Shown one piece after another: positions 1 to 7,579 of a DNA stretch of 64,000 bases. This DNA comes from Nocardioides sp. S-1144 (GTDB lineage: Bacteria > Actinomycetota > Actinomycetes > Propionibacteriales > Nocardioidaceae): assembly GCF_005954645.2 (NCBI RefSeq), contig NZ_CP040695.2, positions 1,178,001-1,242,000 of the forward strand, written 5' to 3'. The notes below the pieces were generated by a model. It was not told the origin of the DNA and searched no databases. It saw only the letters and a list, made by a program, of their open reading frames with translations. The position numbers and the translations under genes are program-made. Within the stretch, counting starts at the first letter, position 1, and each line of letters opens with the position of its first letter.

Positions 1-29
1 GTCCGGATCGGCGGCGGGGTCGTCGGCCT

Positions 30-671
30 GTGGTGAGCGCCGGCTCGTACCTCACGATCGCCCGCGACACCCAGGCCGAGACCGAGGCCCGGCGGTCGCG
101 CTTCCTCTGCACGCTCGAGCGGGTCGAGGACGAGGACGCCGCCCGCGCCGTCGTCGACCGCCTGCGTCGCGCCCACCACGACGCCCGGCACCACTGCTCG
201 GCGTTCGTGCTGGGACCGCCGGGCGGCGGACAGGTGGTGCGCTCCAGCGACGACGGCGAGCCGTCCGGCACCGCGGGGGCGCCGATGCTCGAGGTGCTCC
301 GCGGGCACGGGCTGGCCGACGTCGTCGCGGTGGTCACCCGCTGGTTCGGCGGCACCCTGCTCGGCGCCGGCGGGCTGGTGCGGGCCTACGGCGACGCGGT
401 CCGCGCCGCCGTCGACGAGGCCGGCACCCTGCGTCGCGGGCTGCTCCGTGAGCTCGCGCTCGAGGTCGGGCACGACGTCGCCGGGCGGGTGGAGAGCGAC
501 CTGCGGGGCCGGGGGGTCGTCGTCCTCGACACGGCGTACGGCGCCGCGGTGACGCTCCGGCTCGGCGTGCCGCCCGCGGAGGAGGACGCCGTCCACGCGC
601 TCGTCGCCGAGCTCTCCGGCGGCGCGGCCGAGGCGCTCGTGGTGGGGGAGCGGTGGGTCGACCTACGGTGA
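30..671 (+). CDS. IMPACT/YigZ-family protein (UPF0029)
   Basis: The protein belongs to the YigZ/IMPACT family, whose exact biochemical role is unknown (family members bind nucleic acid or ribosome-associated factors). The N-terminal two thirds show the family signature, with DDGEPSGTAGAPML near residues 73-86 and a VTRWFGGTLLGAGGLVRAY stretch near residues 101-119. The length, about 213 residues, is typical of the bacterial family (about 205). I take GTG at 30; GTG at 33 is equally possible, and the frame is open to the left edge, so an upstream start cannot be excluded. The stop codon overlaps the promoter hexamer of the next gene. Confidence 0.88.
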   Translation: MVSAGSYLTIARDTQAETEARRSRFLCTLERVEDEDAARAVVDRLRRAHHDARHHCSAFVLGPPGGGQVVRSSDDGEPSGTAGAPMLEVLRGHGLADVVAVVTRWFGGTLLGAGGLVRAYGDAVRAAVDEAGTLRRGLLRELALEVGHDVAGRVESDLRGRGVVVLDTAYGAAVTLRLGVPPAEEDAVHALVAELSGGAAEALVVGERWVDLR

Positions 672-675
672 GGTC

Positions 676-1476
676 ATGACGACTGACGCGACGAGCGCCG
701 CGACGCCGACCGGGGCCGGGCCGACCTGGCTGACCGCCTTCCTCGACCTGGCGCCCGACGACTTCGAGCGCGGGGTGGTGTTCTGGGCCGGTGTCACGGG
801 CTGCGAGGTCTCGCCGAGCCGTGGGCGCCACGACGAGTTCGCGACGCTGGTGCCCGCCGACGGCGACGCCCACCTGCGGCTGCAGTGCCTGCGGGCCGGG
901 CGGTCCGACGTCCACCTCGACCTGCACGTCGCCGACCCGTGGGCGGCAGCCGAGCGGGCGGTCCGGCTCGGCGCGAGCGTGGTCGCCGACCGGGGCTACG
1001 TGGTCCTGGAGAGCCTCGCCGGCCTGACGTTCTGCCTGGTCCCCGAGCCGGGGTCGGCCCGGCCGGTGCCGGCCACGCCGGGGTCGTGGCCCGGTGGCCG
1101 CTCGCAGGTCGACCAGGTCTGCCTCGACGTCGGGCCGGCGGCCCACGACGCCGAGTGCGCGTTCTGGCAGGAGCTGACCGGCTTCGACCCGACCCCGGCG
1201 AGCGGCGCGGAGTTCCGCCGGCTCGACGCCCCCGGGATGCCGCTGCGCCTGCTGCTCCAGCGCCTCGACGAAGAGCGGCCGCCGGGGATCCACCTCGACC
1301 TGGCCGCCGACGACCGGGCGGCCGAGGTCGAGCGGCACCTCGCGCTCGGAGCCACCCCCGGTCCGACCCCGTCGGGACCCGACCGCGGCTTCACCGTGCT
1401 GGTCGACCCGGCCGGGTCGCGGTACTGCATCACCGACCGGGTGCCCGGCACCCGGGGCGCCGGCAGCGGTACCTGA
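676..1476 (+). CDS. VOC (glyoxalase/bleomycin-resistance fold) protein with two domains
   Basis: This 266-residue protein contains two successive glyoxalase-like betaalphabetabetabeta modules, roughly residues 12-125 and 145-255, each with the HLDLHVAD or IHLDLAADD type strand that usually carries a metal ligand. VOC proteins bind a metal and act as lyases, dioxygenases or antibiotic-binding proteins; the substrate cannot be told here. A TACGGT hexamer at 664-669 lies 6 nt before the ATG and overlaps the stop of the preceding gene, so the gene is probably transcribed as a leaderless message from inside the end of its neighbour. Confidence 0.85.
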   Translation: MTTDATSAATPTGAGPTWLTAFLDLAPDDFERGVVFWAGVTGCEVSPSRGRHDEFATLVPADGDAHLRLQCLRAGRSDVHLDLHVADPWAAAERAVRLGASVVADRGYVVLESLAGLTFCLVPEPGSARPVPATPGSWPGGRSQVDQVCLDVGPAAHDAECAFWQELTGFDPTPASGAEFRRLDAPGMPLRLLLQRLDEERPPGIHLDLAADDRAAEVERHLALGATPGPTPSGPDRGFTVLVDPAGSRYCITDRVPGTRGAGSGT

Positions 1477-1516
1477 GGTGGAGGTCGGCGGCGTCCGGGC
1501 TTCGTAGGTTCGGGGC

Positions 1517-2158
1517 ATGACGCTGCTCCAGCCCGGCCCCCGCACCTCCTCCCCGCTCCGGGCCGACGACCGGTCCGCCGCCTCCGCGCTGTCCCTCGCC
1601 GTGGCGCTCGGCATCGCGCTCGGCGTGGTGGACCTCCTGCTCCAGACGACGCTGCCCTACCCGTGGGCGAACCTGGCCAACTCCTCGGCGGTCTGGGCCG
1701 TGGCGGCCTTCGCGCTGGCGCGGGTGCTGGCGCCCACGGCGGCCGTCGGCGCGGCCGCGGGCGCGGTGTTCCTCGTCGTGGCGGTCGAGGCCTACTACGT
1801 GGCGGCGATCGCGGTCGACCTGGCCTCGCCGTCCTCGCTCGTCGCGGCGTCGTCGCTGGCGTGGGCGTTCTTCGGCGTCGTCGCCGGTGTCGGGTTCGGG
1901 GTCGCCGGGGTCTGGTCGCGCGCCGGCGACACCTGGCCGGCGGCCGCGGGTCTCGGGCTCGCCTCGGCGGTCCTCGTCGCCGAGGCGTGGCTGCGGCTCG
2001 ACACCCCCGGCACCGCCGTCCTCACCGGCACGGCTGGCGTGCTGGTCCTCGCGAGCACCGTCCACCGTCCCGTGCTGCTGCGCCGTGCCGCGTTGTGCGC
2101 CGGCGCGCTGGTGGTGCCGTGCCACCTCGCCTTCGGGGTCGCAGGCTTCGGGGGCTGA
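1517..2158 (+). CDS. Small polytopic membrane protein of unknown function
   Basis: The 213-residue product is made of about six or seven hydrophobic segments (for example residues 25-46, 55-75, 77-105, 115-138, 142-160 and 165-185) linked by short loops and has no recognisable catalytic motif. It resembles small conserved actinobacterial membrane proteins, possibly the DUF6518 type, but I cannot confirm the family. TAGGTT at 1505-1510 sits 6 nt upstream of the ATG, indicating a leaderless message. There is no signal of an operon with its neighbours. Confidence 0.75.
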   Translation: MTLLQPGPRTSSPLRADDRSAASALSLAVALGIALGVVDLLLQTTLPYPWANLANSSAVWAVAAFALARVLAPTAAVGAAAGAVFLVVAVEAYYVAAIAVDLASPSSLVAASSLAWAFFGVVAGVGFGVAGVWSRAGDTWPAAAGLGLASAVLVAEAWLRLDTPGTAVLTGTAGVLVLASTVHRPVLLRRAALCAGALVVPCHLAFGVAGFGG

Positions 2159-2193
2159 GGCTGCGCTCGCCGGCGCGGGCTAGCGTCACCCGG

Positions 2194-2280
2194 GTGAGGC
2201 TCCCCGAGCACGTCCGCACCGGCCCGCCCCCCGTCGCCGACCCGACCGCCGTCCGGCGGCACCCGGGGACCGGCGCGTGA
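2194..2280 (+). CDS. Possible 28-codon leaderless ORF coupled to the GNAT gene
   Basis: A TAGCGT hexamer at 2181-2186 lies 7 nt before GTG 2194, the same arrangement seen at many true gene starts in this window. The ORF runs 28 codons, is rich in Pro, Arg and Thr, and its TGA overlaps the GTG start of the acetyltransferase in a GTGA junction. It could be a short translated leader that delivers ribosomes to the downstream gene. It could also be chance, because the true start of the acetyltransferase has no good ribosome-binding site of its own. Confidence 0.4.
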   Translation: MRLPEHVRTGPPPVADPTAVRRHPGTGA

Positions 2281-2777
2281 GCGGCGGCATCCGGCCGATG
2301 ACGCCGGACGACTGGCCCCGCGTGTGGCCGTTCTTCCGCGACGTCGTCGCCGCCGGCGAGACCTACGCCTACCCCCTCGACCTCACCAGCGAGCAGGCCC
2401 GCGACCTCTGGACGATGCGCCCGCCCGGTCTCACGGTCGTGCTCGAGGACGACGACGAGCCCGGGCGGCTGCTCGGCAGCGCGACGATGGGCCAGAACCG
2501 CCCGGGTCGCGGCGCGCACGTCGGCACGGCGTCGTTCATGGTCGCCCCGGACGCGCGTGGGCGCGGCGTCGGTCGCCGCCTCGGCGAGCACGTGGTCGCC
2601 TGGCACCGCGAGCAGGGCTTCGCCGCGATCCAGTTCAACGCGGTGGTGGAGACCAACACGGTCGCCGTCCGGCTCTGGGAGAGCCTCGGGTTCCGCGTGA
2701 TCGGCACCGTGCCGGCGGCGTTCGACTCACGCGCGCACGGCCGGGTCGGCCTGCACGTGATGCACCTCGAGCTGTGA
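2277..2777 (+). CDS. GNAT-family N-acetyltransferase
   Basis: The 166-residue protein has the GNAT fold: an N-terminal beta-alpha segment (IRPMTPDDWPRVWPFF), the acetyl-CoA pyrophosphate-binding motif RGRGVGRRLGEHVV near residues 85-98, and the C-terminal NTVAVRLWESLGFRVIGTVP signature. It resembles phosphinothricin/amino-acid acetyltransferases, which acetylate small amines; the substrate is unknown. GTG 2277 overlaps the stop of a 28-codon upstream ORF, so translational coupling is likely. It converges on the ABC1 kinase gene with only 3 bp between the stops. Confidence 0.88.
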   Translation: MSGGIRPMTPDDWPRVWPFFRDVVAAGETYAYPLDLTSEQARDLWTMRPPGLTVVLEDDDEPGRLLGSATMGQNRPGRGAHVGTASFMVAPDARGRGVGRRLGEHVVAWHREQGFAAIQFNAVVETNTVAVRLWESLGFRVIGTVPAAFDSRAHGRVGLHVMHLEL

Positions 2778-2780
2778 GGC

Positions 2781-4121
2781 TCAGGCGTCCGGCTCGGAGA
2801 ACCCCGGGAGGAACTCGTCGAGGATGTCGCGGAACGGCGCCTCGGCGTCGAGCTGGCTCAGCACGCCGATGCCGCCGACCCAGGTGCGGTGGATCAGCAG
2901 GTACGACGGCGGCAGGTTGAGCTTGATGGCGATCGTGTAGGCGGGTTCGCGGGGGTTGTTGATGCGCTGGAACTGCGCGCGCATCCACTCCCGGCTGAAC
3001 CGGAACCGCTCGACCAGGGTCGGCTCGACGAACGGCGCCAGGTAGTCCATCAGCAGCTGGGCGTCGAGCTTGATCTTCTCGCGCACGAAGCCCTCCGCGC
3101 GCAGCCCCTCGAGCACCCGGTCGGCGTCACCGGTGGCGCACAGCCGCATCAGGATGCCGATCGACTCGGGGAGCTGCTCGTCGGGCAGCCGCGCCACCGC
3201 TCCGTAGTCGAGGACGCCGAGCCGGCCGAGGCCGCCGTCCTCGGCCGGCATGATGCGGAAGTTCCCGGGGTGCGGGTCGGCGTGCAGCATGCCGGTGCGG
3301 GTGGGGCCGGAGAAGAGGAAGCGCACGAAGAGCTCGCCGTAGTGGTCGCGCTCCTCCGGGGTGCCCTCGGCGATCACCCTGGCCAGCGACGAGGTGGAGT
3401 CGAGCCACTCGGTGATCAGCACGGTCGGGCCGACCTCGACGACCGGCGGGACGACGATCTCGGGGTCGTTGGCGTAGGCCGCGGCGAAGGCGCGCTGCGC
3501 GTCGGCCTCGAGGGCGTAGTCGAGCTCGTCCTCGGCGCGGGCCTGCATCTCGTCGATCAGCGGCTTCACGTCGATGCCGGGGAAGAGCGGGCCGATCGTG
3601 CGGCCGAGCCGGGCGAGCTGGCGCAGGTCGGAGCGGAGCGCGTCACCGGCGCCGGGGTACTGGACCTTGACCGCGACGTCGCGGCCGTCGTGCCAGCGGC
3701 CGCGGTGCACCTGCCCGATCGAGGCGGACGCCGTCGGGCCCCCGTCGAGCCAGACCAGGCGCTGCTTCCAGTCGGCGCCCAGCTCGGCGGCGAGGATCTC
3801 GCGCACGGTCTGGGTCGGCATCGGCGGCGCGGAGTCCTGCAGCTTGGTGAGCTGCTCGCGGTAGGGGCCGGCGACCTCCTCGGGCAGCGCGGCCTCGAAG
3901 ACCGACAGCGCCTGCCCGAACTTCATCGCCCCGCCCTTGAGCTCGCCGAGGGTGCGGAAGAGCTGCTCGGCGGTGCGCTGCTGGATCTCGGTCATCACCG
4001 CGTCGGCCGGGGCGCCGCCCATCCGGCGTCCGAGTCCGACCGTCTTGCGACCGGCGTAGCCCAGTGGCAGCGCGGCCAGCCGGGCGGTGCGGCGGACGGC
4101 CTTGCGAGGGAGATCGGCCAT
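2781..4121 (-). CDS. ABC1/ADCK/UbiB-family atypical kinase
   Basis: The 446-residue protein carries the ABC1 family hallmarks: the KxGQ motif (KFGQ, residues 67-70), the alanine-rich ASIGQVH loop replacing the glycine loop, the VAVKVQYPG lysine, the catalytic HADPHPGNF segment and an LDYG metal-binding motif. Family members are ATPases or kinases tied to quinone or lipid metabolism. In an organism expected to use menaquinone, a ubiquinone role is unlikely, so the function is open. The start ATG is followed by an Arg-rich amphipathic N terminus. It lies downstream of msrA on the same strand, separated by a 107-bp inverted-repeat element. Confidence 0.9.
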   Translation of the reverse strand: MADLPRKAVRRTARLAALPLGYAGRKTVGLGRRMGGAPADAVMTEIQQRTAEQLFRTLGELKGGAMKFGQALSVFEAALPEEVAGPYREQLTKLQDSAPPMPTQTVREILAAELGADWKQRLVWLDGGPTASASIGQVHRGRWHDGRDVAVKVQYPGAGDALRSDLRQLARLGRTIGPLFPGIDVKPLIDEMQARAEDELDYALEADAQRAFAAAYANDPEIVVPPVVEVGPTVLITEWLDSTSSLARVIAEGTPEERDHYGELFVRFLFSGPTRTGMLHADPHPGNFRIMPAEDGGLGRLGVLDYGAVARLPDEQLPESIGILMRLCATGDADRVLEGLRAEGFVREKIKLDAQLLMDYLAPFVEPTLVERFRFSREWMRAQFQRINNPREPAYTIAIKLNLPPSYLLIHRTWVGGIGVLSQLDAEAPFRDILDEFLPGFSEPDA

Positions 4122-4192
4122 GTCCCCATCCTCGCGCACCCCACCAACCGGGCGTCTCACCCCACCGTCGTCCGGTCGTCGCCGGGTCGGGG

Positions 4193-4299
4193 CGGAGAAG
4201 CACGTACACGACGGCGCGCACGCGTCAGCCACACCGCGCTGACCTGCGGGAACGCGGGGTCGGCGGGAGCGGCGAGGCCGAGCTGTACGTGCTTCTCCG
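4193..4299. repeat. 107-bp element bounded by 16-bp perfect inverted repeats
   Basis: CGGAGAAGCACGTACA at 4193-4208 is the exact reverse complement of 4284-4299, with 75 bp between. The interval contains a second, nested dyad (GTCAGC and GCTGAC around 4224-4243). Read from the minus strand, which is the direction of transcription from msrA to the ABC1 kinase gene, the whole segment could fold into one long stem. No target-site duplication is visible at the ends, so a mobile origin is not supported. It may be an intercistronic RNA structure or a paired protein-binding site. Confidence 0.65.
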
Positions 4300-4310
4300 G
4301 CGCGGCAGGG

Positions 4311-4955
4311 TCAGCCGGGGAACCGCACGCCGGTGTTGGCGTGGCACCGGTAGCCGAAGGGGTTCTTGGCCAGGTACTGCTGGTGGGCTTCCTCGGCGTA
4401 GTAGTACGGCGTCTCGGCGGCCGGGCGGATCTCGGTGGTGATGTCGCCGAGGCGGCGCCGGGCGAGCTCGTCGCCGTAGACCTTGGTGAGGTCGCGGGCG
4501 ACCTGCTCCTGCTCGGGGGAGGTGTAGTAGATCGCCGAGCGGTACTGGGTGCCGACGTCGTTGCCCTGGCGCATGCCCTGCGTGGGGTCGTGGACCTCGA
4601 AGAACGCCTTCACCAGGTCGGCGAAGGAGACGACGGCGGGGTCGAAGACGATCCGCACGGCCTCGGTGTGCCCGGTGCGGCCGCTGCAGACCTCCTCGTA
4701 GGAGGGGTGGCCGGTGTGGCCGCCGGCGTAGCCGACCGAGGTTGACCAGACGCCCTTCTTCTGCCAGTAGATCTCCTCGGCGCCCCAGAAGCACCCGAGG
4801 CCGAAGATCGCGACCTCGAGCCCGTCGGGCACCTCGTCGGTGACCACGGGCGTGCCCAGCACGACGTGCTGGTCGCTGCGCTGGAAGGGGTCGGAGTCGC
4901 GCCCGGGCAGGGCGTGCTCGGCGTCGACGAGGGTGGTCTTGGCGCGGGAGAACAT
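4311..4955 (-). CDS. msrA: Peptide-methionine (S)-S-oxide reductase MsrA
   Basis: MsrA reduces methionine-S-sulfoxide in proteins and free methionine as part of oxidative-damage repair in the cytoplasm. The catalytic GCFWGAEE motif is present with the nucleophilic cysteine at residue 55, followed by the TSVGYAGG and GHTEAVRIVFDP segments and the QYRSAIYY signature. At 214 residues the length is normal. The ATG at 4955 is preceded by GGAGG, so this gene uses a conventional ribosome-binding site. It is divergent from metB, which makes both ends of this junction sulfur-amino-acid genes. Confidence 0.96.
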   Translation of the reverse strand: MFSRAKTTLVDAEHALPGRDSDPFQRSDQHVVLGTPVVTDEVPDGLEVAIFGLGCFWGAEEIYWQKKGVWSTSVGYAGGHTGHPSYEEVCSGRTGHTEAVRIVFDPAVVSFADLVKAFFEVHDPTQGMRQGNDVGTQYRSAIYYTSPEQEQVARDLTKVYGDELARRRLGDITTEIRPAAETPYYYAEEAHQQYLAKNPFGYRCHANTGVRFPG

Positions 4956-5045
4956 GCCTCCATCATCCCAGGTCGGGCAAGTCCCCGCGGGGTGGTCCCC
5001 GACCGAGCAGGACACCGTCGCCCGGGGCTGGGTAGCCTCGTCCAG

Positions 5046-6212
5046 GTGACCCAGAACGAGATCTCCAAGGCCGGGTTCGAGACGCGTGCGATCCACGCCG
5101 GATACGAGCCCGACCCGACCACCGGCGCGGTGATCCCGCCGATCTACGCCACCTCGACCTACAAGCAGGACGGCGTCGGCGGGCTCCGTGGCGGCTACGA
5201 GTACAGCCGCTCGGCCAACCCGACCCGCACCGCGCTCGAGGGTGCGCTCGCCTCGGTCGAGGAGGGGGAGCGCGGCTTCGTGTTCGCCTCCGGCCTCGCC
5301 GGCGAGGACACGCTGGTGCGCTCGACCTGCAGGCCCGGCGACCACGTCGTCCTGCCCGACGACGCCTACGGCGGCACCTACCGCCTCTTCGACAAGGTCG
5401 AGCAGGCCTGGGGCGTCGAGCACACCCCGGCCGCCGTCTCCGACGTGGACGCCGTGCGCGCGGCGATCCAGCCCGGCCGCACCAAGCTGGTCTGGCTCGA
5501 GACGCCCACGAACCCGCTGCTCAACGTCGGCGACATCGAGGCGCTGGCCGCCGTCGCCCACGAGGCCGGCGCGCTGCTCGTCGTCGACAACACCTTCGCC
5601 TCGCCCTACCTCCAGCAGCCGCTGACGCTGGGCGCCGACGTCGTCGTCCACTCCACGACCAAGTACGTCGGCGGCCACTCCGACGTCGTCGGCGGCGCCC
5701 TGGTCGTGCGCGACCACGAGCTTGCCGAGCGGATCGCCTTCCACCAGAACTCGATCGGCGCCGTCCCCGGCCCGTTCGACTGCTTCCTGACCCACCGCGG
5801 CCTGAAGACGCTCGGCGTCCGCATGGACCGGCACTGCGACAACGCCGAGCGGGTCGTCGACTTCCTCACCGGCCACCCGGCGGTGACGCAGGTGATCTAC
5901 CCGGGCCTGCCCGAGCACCCCGGCCACGCCGTCGCCAGCCGCCAGATGAAGCGGTTCGGCGGCATGGTCTCCTTCCGCGTCGCCGGCGGTGTCGAGCAGG
6001 CGCTCGCCGTGTGCGAGCGGACGAGCGTCTTCACCCTGGGCGAGTCGCTGGGCGGCGTCGAGTCGCTCATCGAGCACCCCGGGCGGATGACCCACGCGAG
6101 CGTCGCCGGCACCGAGCTCGAGGTGCCCGACGACCTGGTGCGGCTCTCGGTCGGCATCGAGACCGCCGACGACCTGCTGGCCGACCTCGACCGGGCTCTC
6201 GGTCAGAGGTAG
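5046..6212 (+). CDS. metB: Cystathionine gamma-synthase (Cys/Met metabolism PLP enzyme)
   Basis: The 388-residue enzyme joins cysteine with an O-acylhomoserine to give cystathionine in methionine synthesis, using PLP. The PLP lysine is in STTKYVGGHSDVVGG, at residue 206, and the N-terminal YSRSANPTR and GGTYRLF segments are typical. A cystathionine gamma-lyase activity is the main alternative, since the two families differ by few residues. GTG 5046 is chosen because TAGCCT at 5033-5038 ends 7 nt upstream, a leaderless arrangement, and because the protein then begins in register with family members. Its TAG stop overlaps the GTG start of the next gene by one base. Confidence 0.93.
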   Translation: MTQNEISKAGFETRAIHAGYEPDPTTGAVIPPIYATSTYKQDGVGGLRGGYEYSRSANPTRTALEGALASVEEGERGFVFASGLAGEDTLVRSTCRPGDHVVLPDDAYGGTYRLFDKVEQAWGVEHTPAAVSDVDAVRAAIQPGRTKLVWLETPTNPLLNVGDIEALAAVAHEAGALLVVDNTFASPYLQQPLTLGADVVVHSTTKYVGGHSDVVGGALVVRDHELAERIAFHQNSIGAVPGPFDCFLTHRGLKTLGVRMDRHCDNAERVVDFLTGHPAVTQVIYPGLPEHPGHAVASRQMKRFGGMVSFRVAGGVEQALAVCERTSVFTLGESLGGVESLIEHPGRMTHASVAGTELEVPDDLVRLSVGIETADDLLADLDRALGQR

Positions 6213-7579
6213 TGCCGAGCGACCCCGGGCGCGAGCAGGCCGTCTGCGTCGACTTCGGCTCCACCTACACCAAGGCGACGCTCGTCGACCTCGTCACCGG
6301 CGCGGTCGCCGGCCGCACGGAGCACCGCACCACGATCGACACCGACGTCCTCGACGGGCTCGACGCCTGCCTGGCGACGCTCGGCCTCGCCGACGCCGTG
6401 GCCCGCGGTGAGGTGCCGGTGCTGGCCTGCTCGAGCGCCGGGGGCGGGCTGCGGATCGCGGTCGTCGGCAACGAGGAGCTCGTCACCGCCGAGGCCGGGC
6501 GCCGGGTCGCGCTGTCCAGCGGCGGCAAGGTGGTCGCCGTCGTGGCCGCGGCGGCCGGCCCCGTGCGGCTCGACGCGCTGGCCGACCCCGACGTCGTGCT
6601 GCTCACCGGCGGCACCGACGGCGGCAACGCCGAGGTGATCCTCGCCGCGACCCGCTCCCTGGTCGGCTCCGGCTGGCGGGGCCCGGTCGTCGTGGCCGGC
6701 AACGCCGACGCCGTCGAGGAGGTCTCGGCCCTGCTCGCCGACGTGCCGCACGTCGTCGCGGCCAACGTCGTCCCGCGGATCGGCGTCCTGCACCCGGACG
6801 GCGCGCGGGCGGCGGTCCGCGAGATGTTCCTGTCCCACGTCATCGGCGGCAAGGAGCTCAGCGCCCGCGGGGACGGCGGCGAGTTCGTCGCGATGGTCCG
6901 CGGCGCCACGCCCGACGTCGTCCTGACCGGGGTCGAGGTGCTCGCCGCGACCGCCGGCGACGTCGTGGTCGTCGACGTCGGGGGCGCGACCACCGACGTG
7001 CACTCGGTGGTCGAGCTCGACCCCGAGGACGGCGCCCTCGCGCGCGACGTCGTCGCCCCGACCGCCGTCACCCGCACCGTCGAGGGCGACCTCGGGATGC
7101 GCTGGTCGGCCGTCACCACCGCCGAGGCCTCCGGCGACGACGCCCTGGCCGCGCCCGCCGCCCGCCGCGCCGCCGACCCGGCCTACCTGCCCGGGAGCGA
7201 CGCCGACCGCGACGACGACGAGGCGATCGCCCGGGCCGCCGCCGGGCTGGCCCTGCGCCGGCACGCCGGCCGCTCGCGCGTCGTGGTCGGCCCCGAGGGA
7301 CGCGTCGTCGAGCGCACCGGCACCGACCTGCGCGAGGTCGACCTCGTCGTGGCCTCCGGGGGAGCGCTGCGGCACGGCCGTCCCGGCGTCGTCGACCGGG
7401 TCCTGGCCGGCAGCACCGGCCCCGACGTCGAGGGTGGGTGGCAGCTGCCCGAGCGGGCGCGCGTCGTCCTGGACGCCGACCACGTGCTCGCCGCGGTCGG
7501 CCTGCTCGCCGCCGAGCACCCCGGGGCCGCGCGGCTGCTGGCCGGCGGCCTGCTCGGCGCGCCTAGGGTGGCCCGGTGA
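6212..7579 (+). CDS. MutL-type ATPase (glutamate mutase L family)
   Basis: This 455-residue protein is the glutamate mutase MutL type, unrelated to the mismatch-repair MutL. Such proteins have an actin/Hsp70-like ATPase fold and are found with coenzyme B12-dependent carbon-skeleton mutases or aminomutases, where they are thought to maintain the enzyme. CVDFGSTYTKATLVD at residues 11-25 is the first phosphate motif and VVVVDVGGATTDVH the second. GTG 6212 overlaps the metB stop and has GAGG just upstream. No mutase subunit is encoded nearby, which makes the partner uncertain. The end overlaps the permease start. Confidence 0.85.
   Translation: MPSDPGREQAVCVDFGSTYTKATLVDLVTGAVAGRTEHRTTIDTDVLDGLDACLATLGLADAVARGEVPVLACSSAGGGLRIAVVGNEELVTAEAGRRVALSSGGKVVAVVAAAAGPVRLDALADPDVVLLTGGTDGGNAEVILAATRSLVGSGWRGPVVVAGNADAVEEVSALLADVPHVVAANVVPRIGVLHPDGARAAVREMFLSHVIGGKELSARGDGGEFVAMVRGATPDVVLTGVEVLAATAGDVVVVDVGGATTDVHSVVELDPEDGALARDVVAPTAVTRTVEGDLGMRWSAVTTAEASGDDALAAPAARRAADPAYLPGSDADRDDDEAIARAAAGLALRRHAGRSRVVVGPEGRVVERTGTDLREVDLVVASGGALRHGRPGVVDRVLAGSTGPDVEGGWQLPERARVVLDADHVLAAVGLLAAEHPGAARLLAGGLLGAPRVAR

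Noticed and set aside
4193..4299. Insertion sequence remnant
   Set aside because: Inverted ends are present but no transposase remnant and no flanking target duplication, so I report it only as an inverted-repeat element.
2889..4745. 618-codon plus-strand frame opposite the ABC1 kinase and msrA
   Set aside because: No family motif, and both opposite genes have clear catalytic signatures.
6212..7579. DNA mismatch-repair MutL
   Set aside because: The sequence has the actin/Hsp70-like ATPase motifs of the glutamate-mutase MutL family and no GHKL ATPase motifs.
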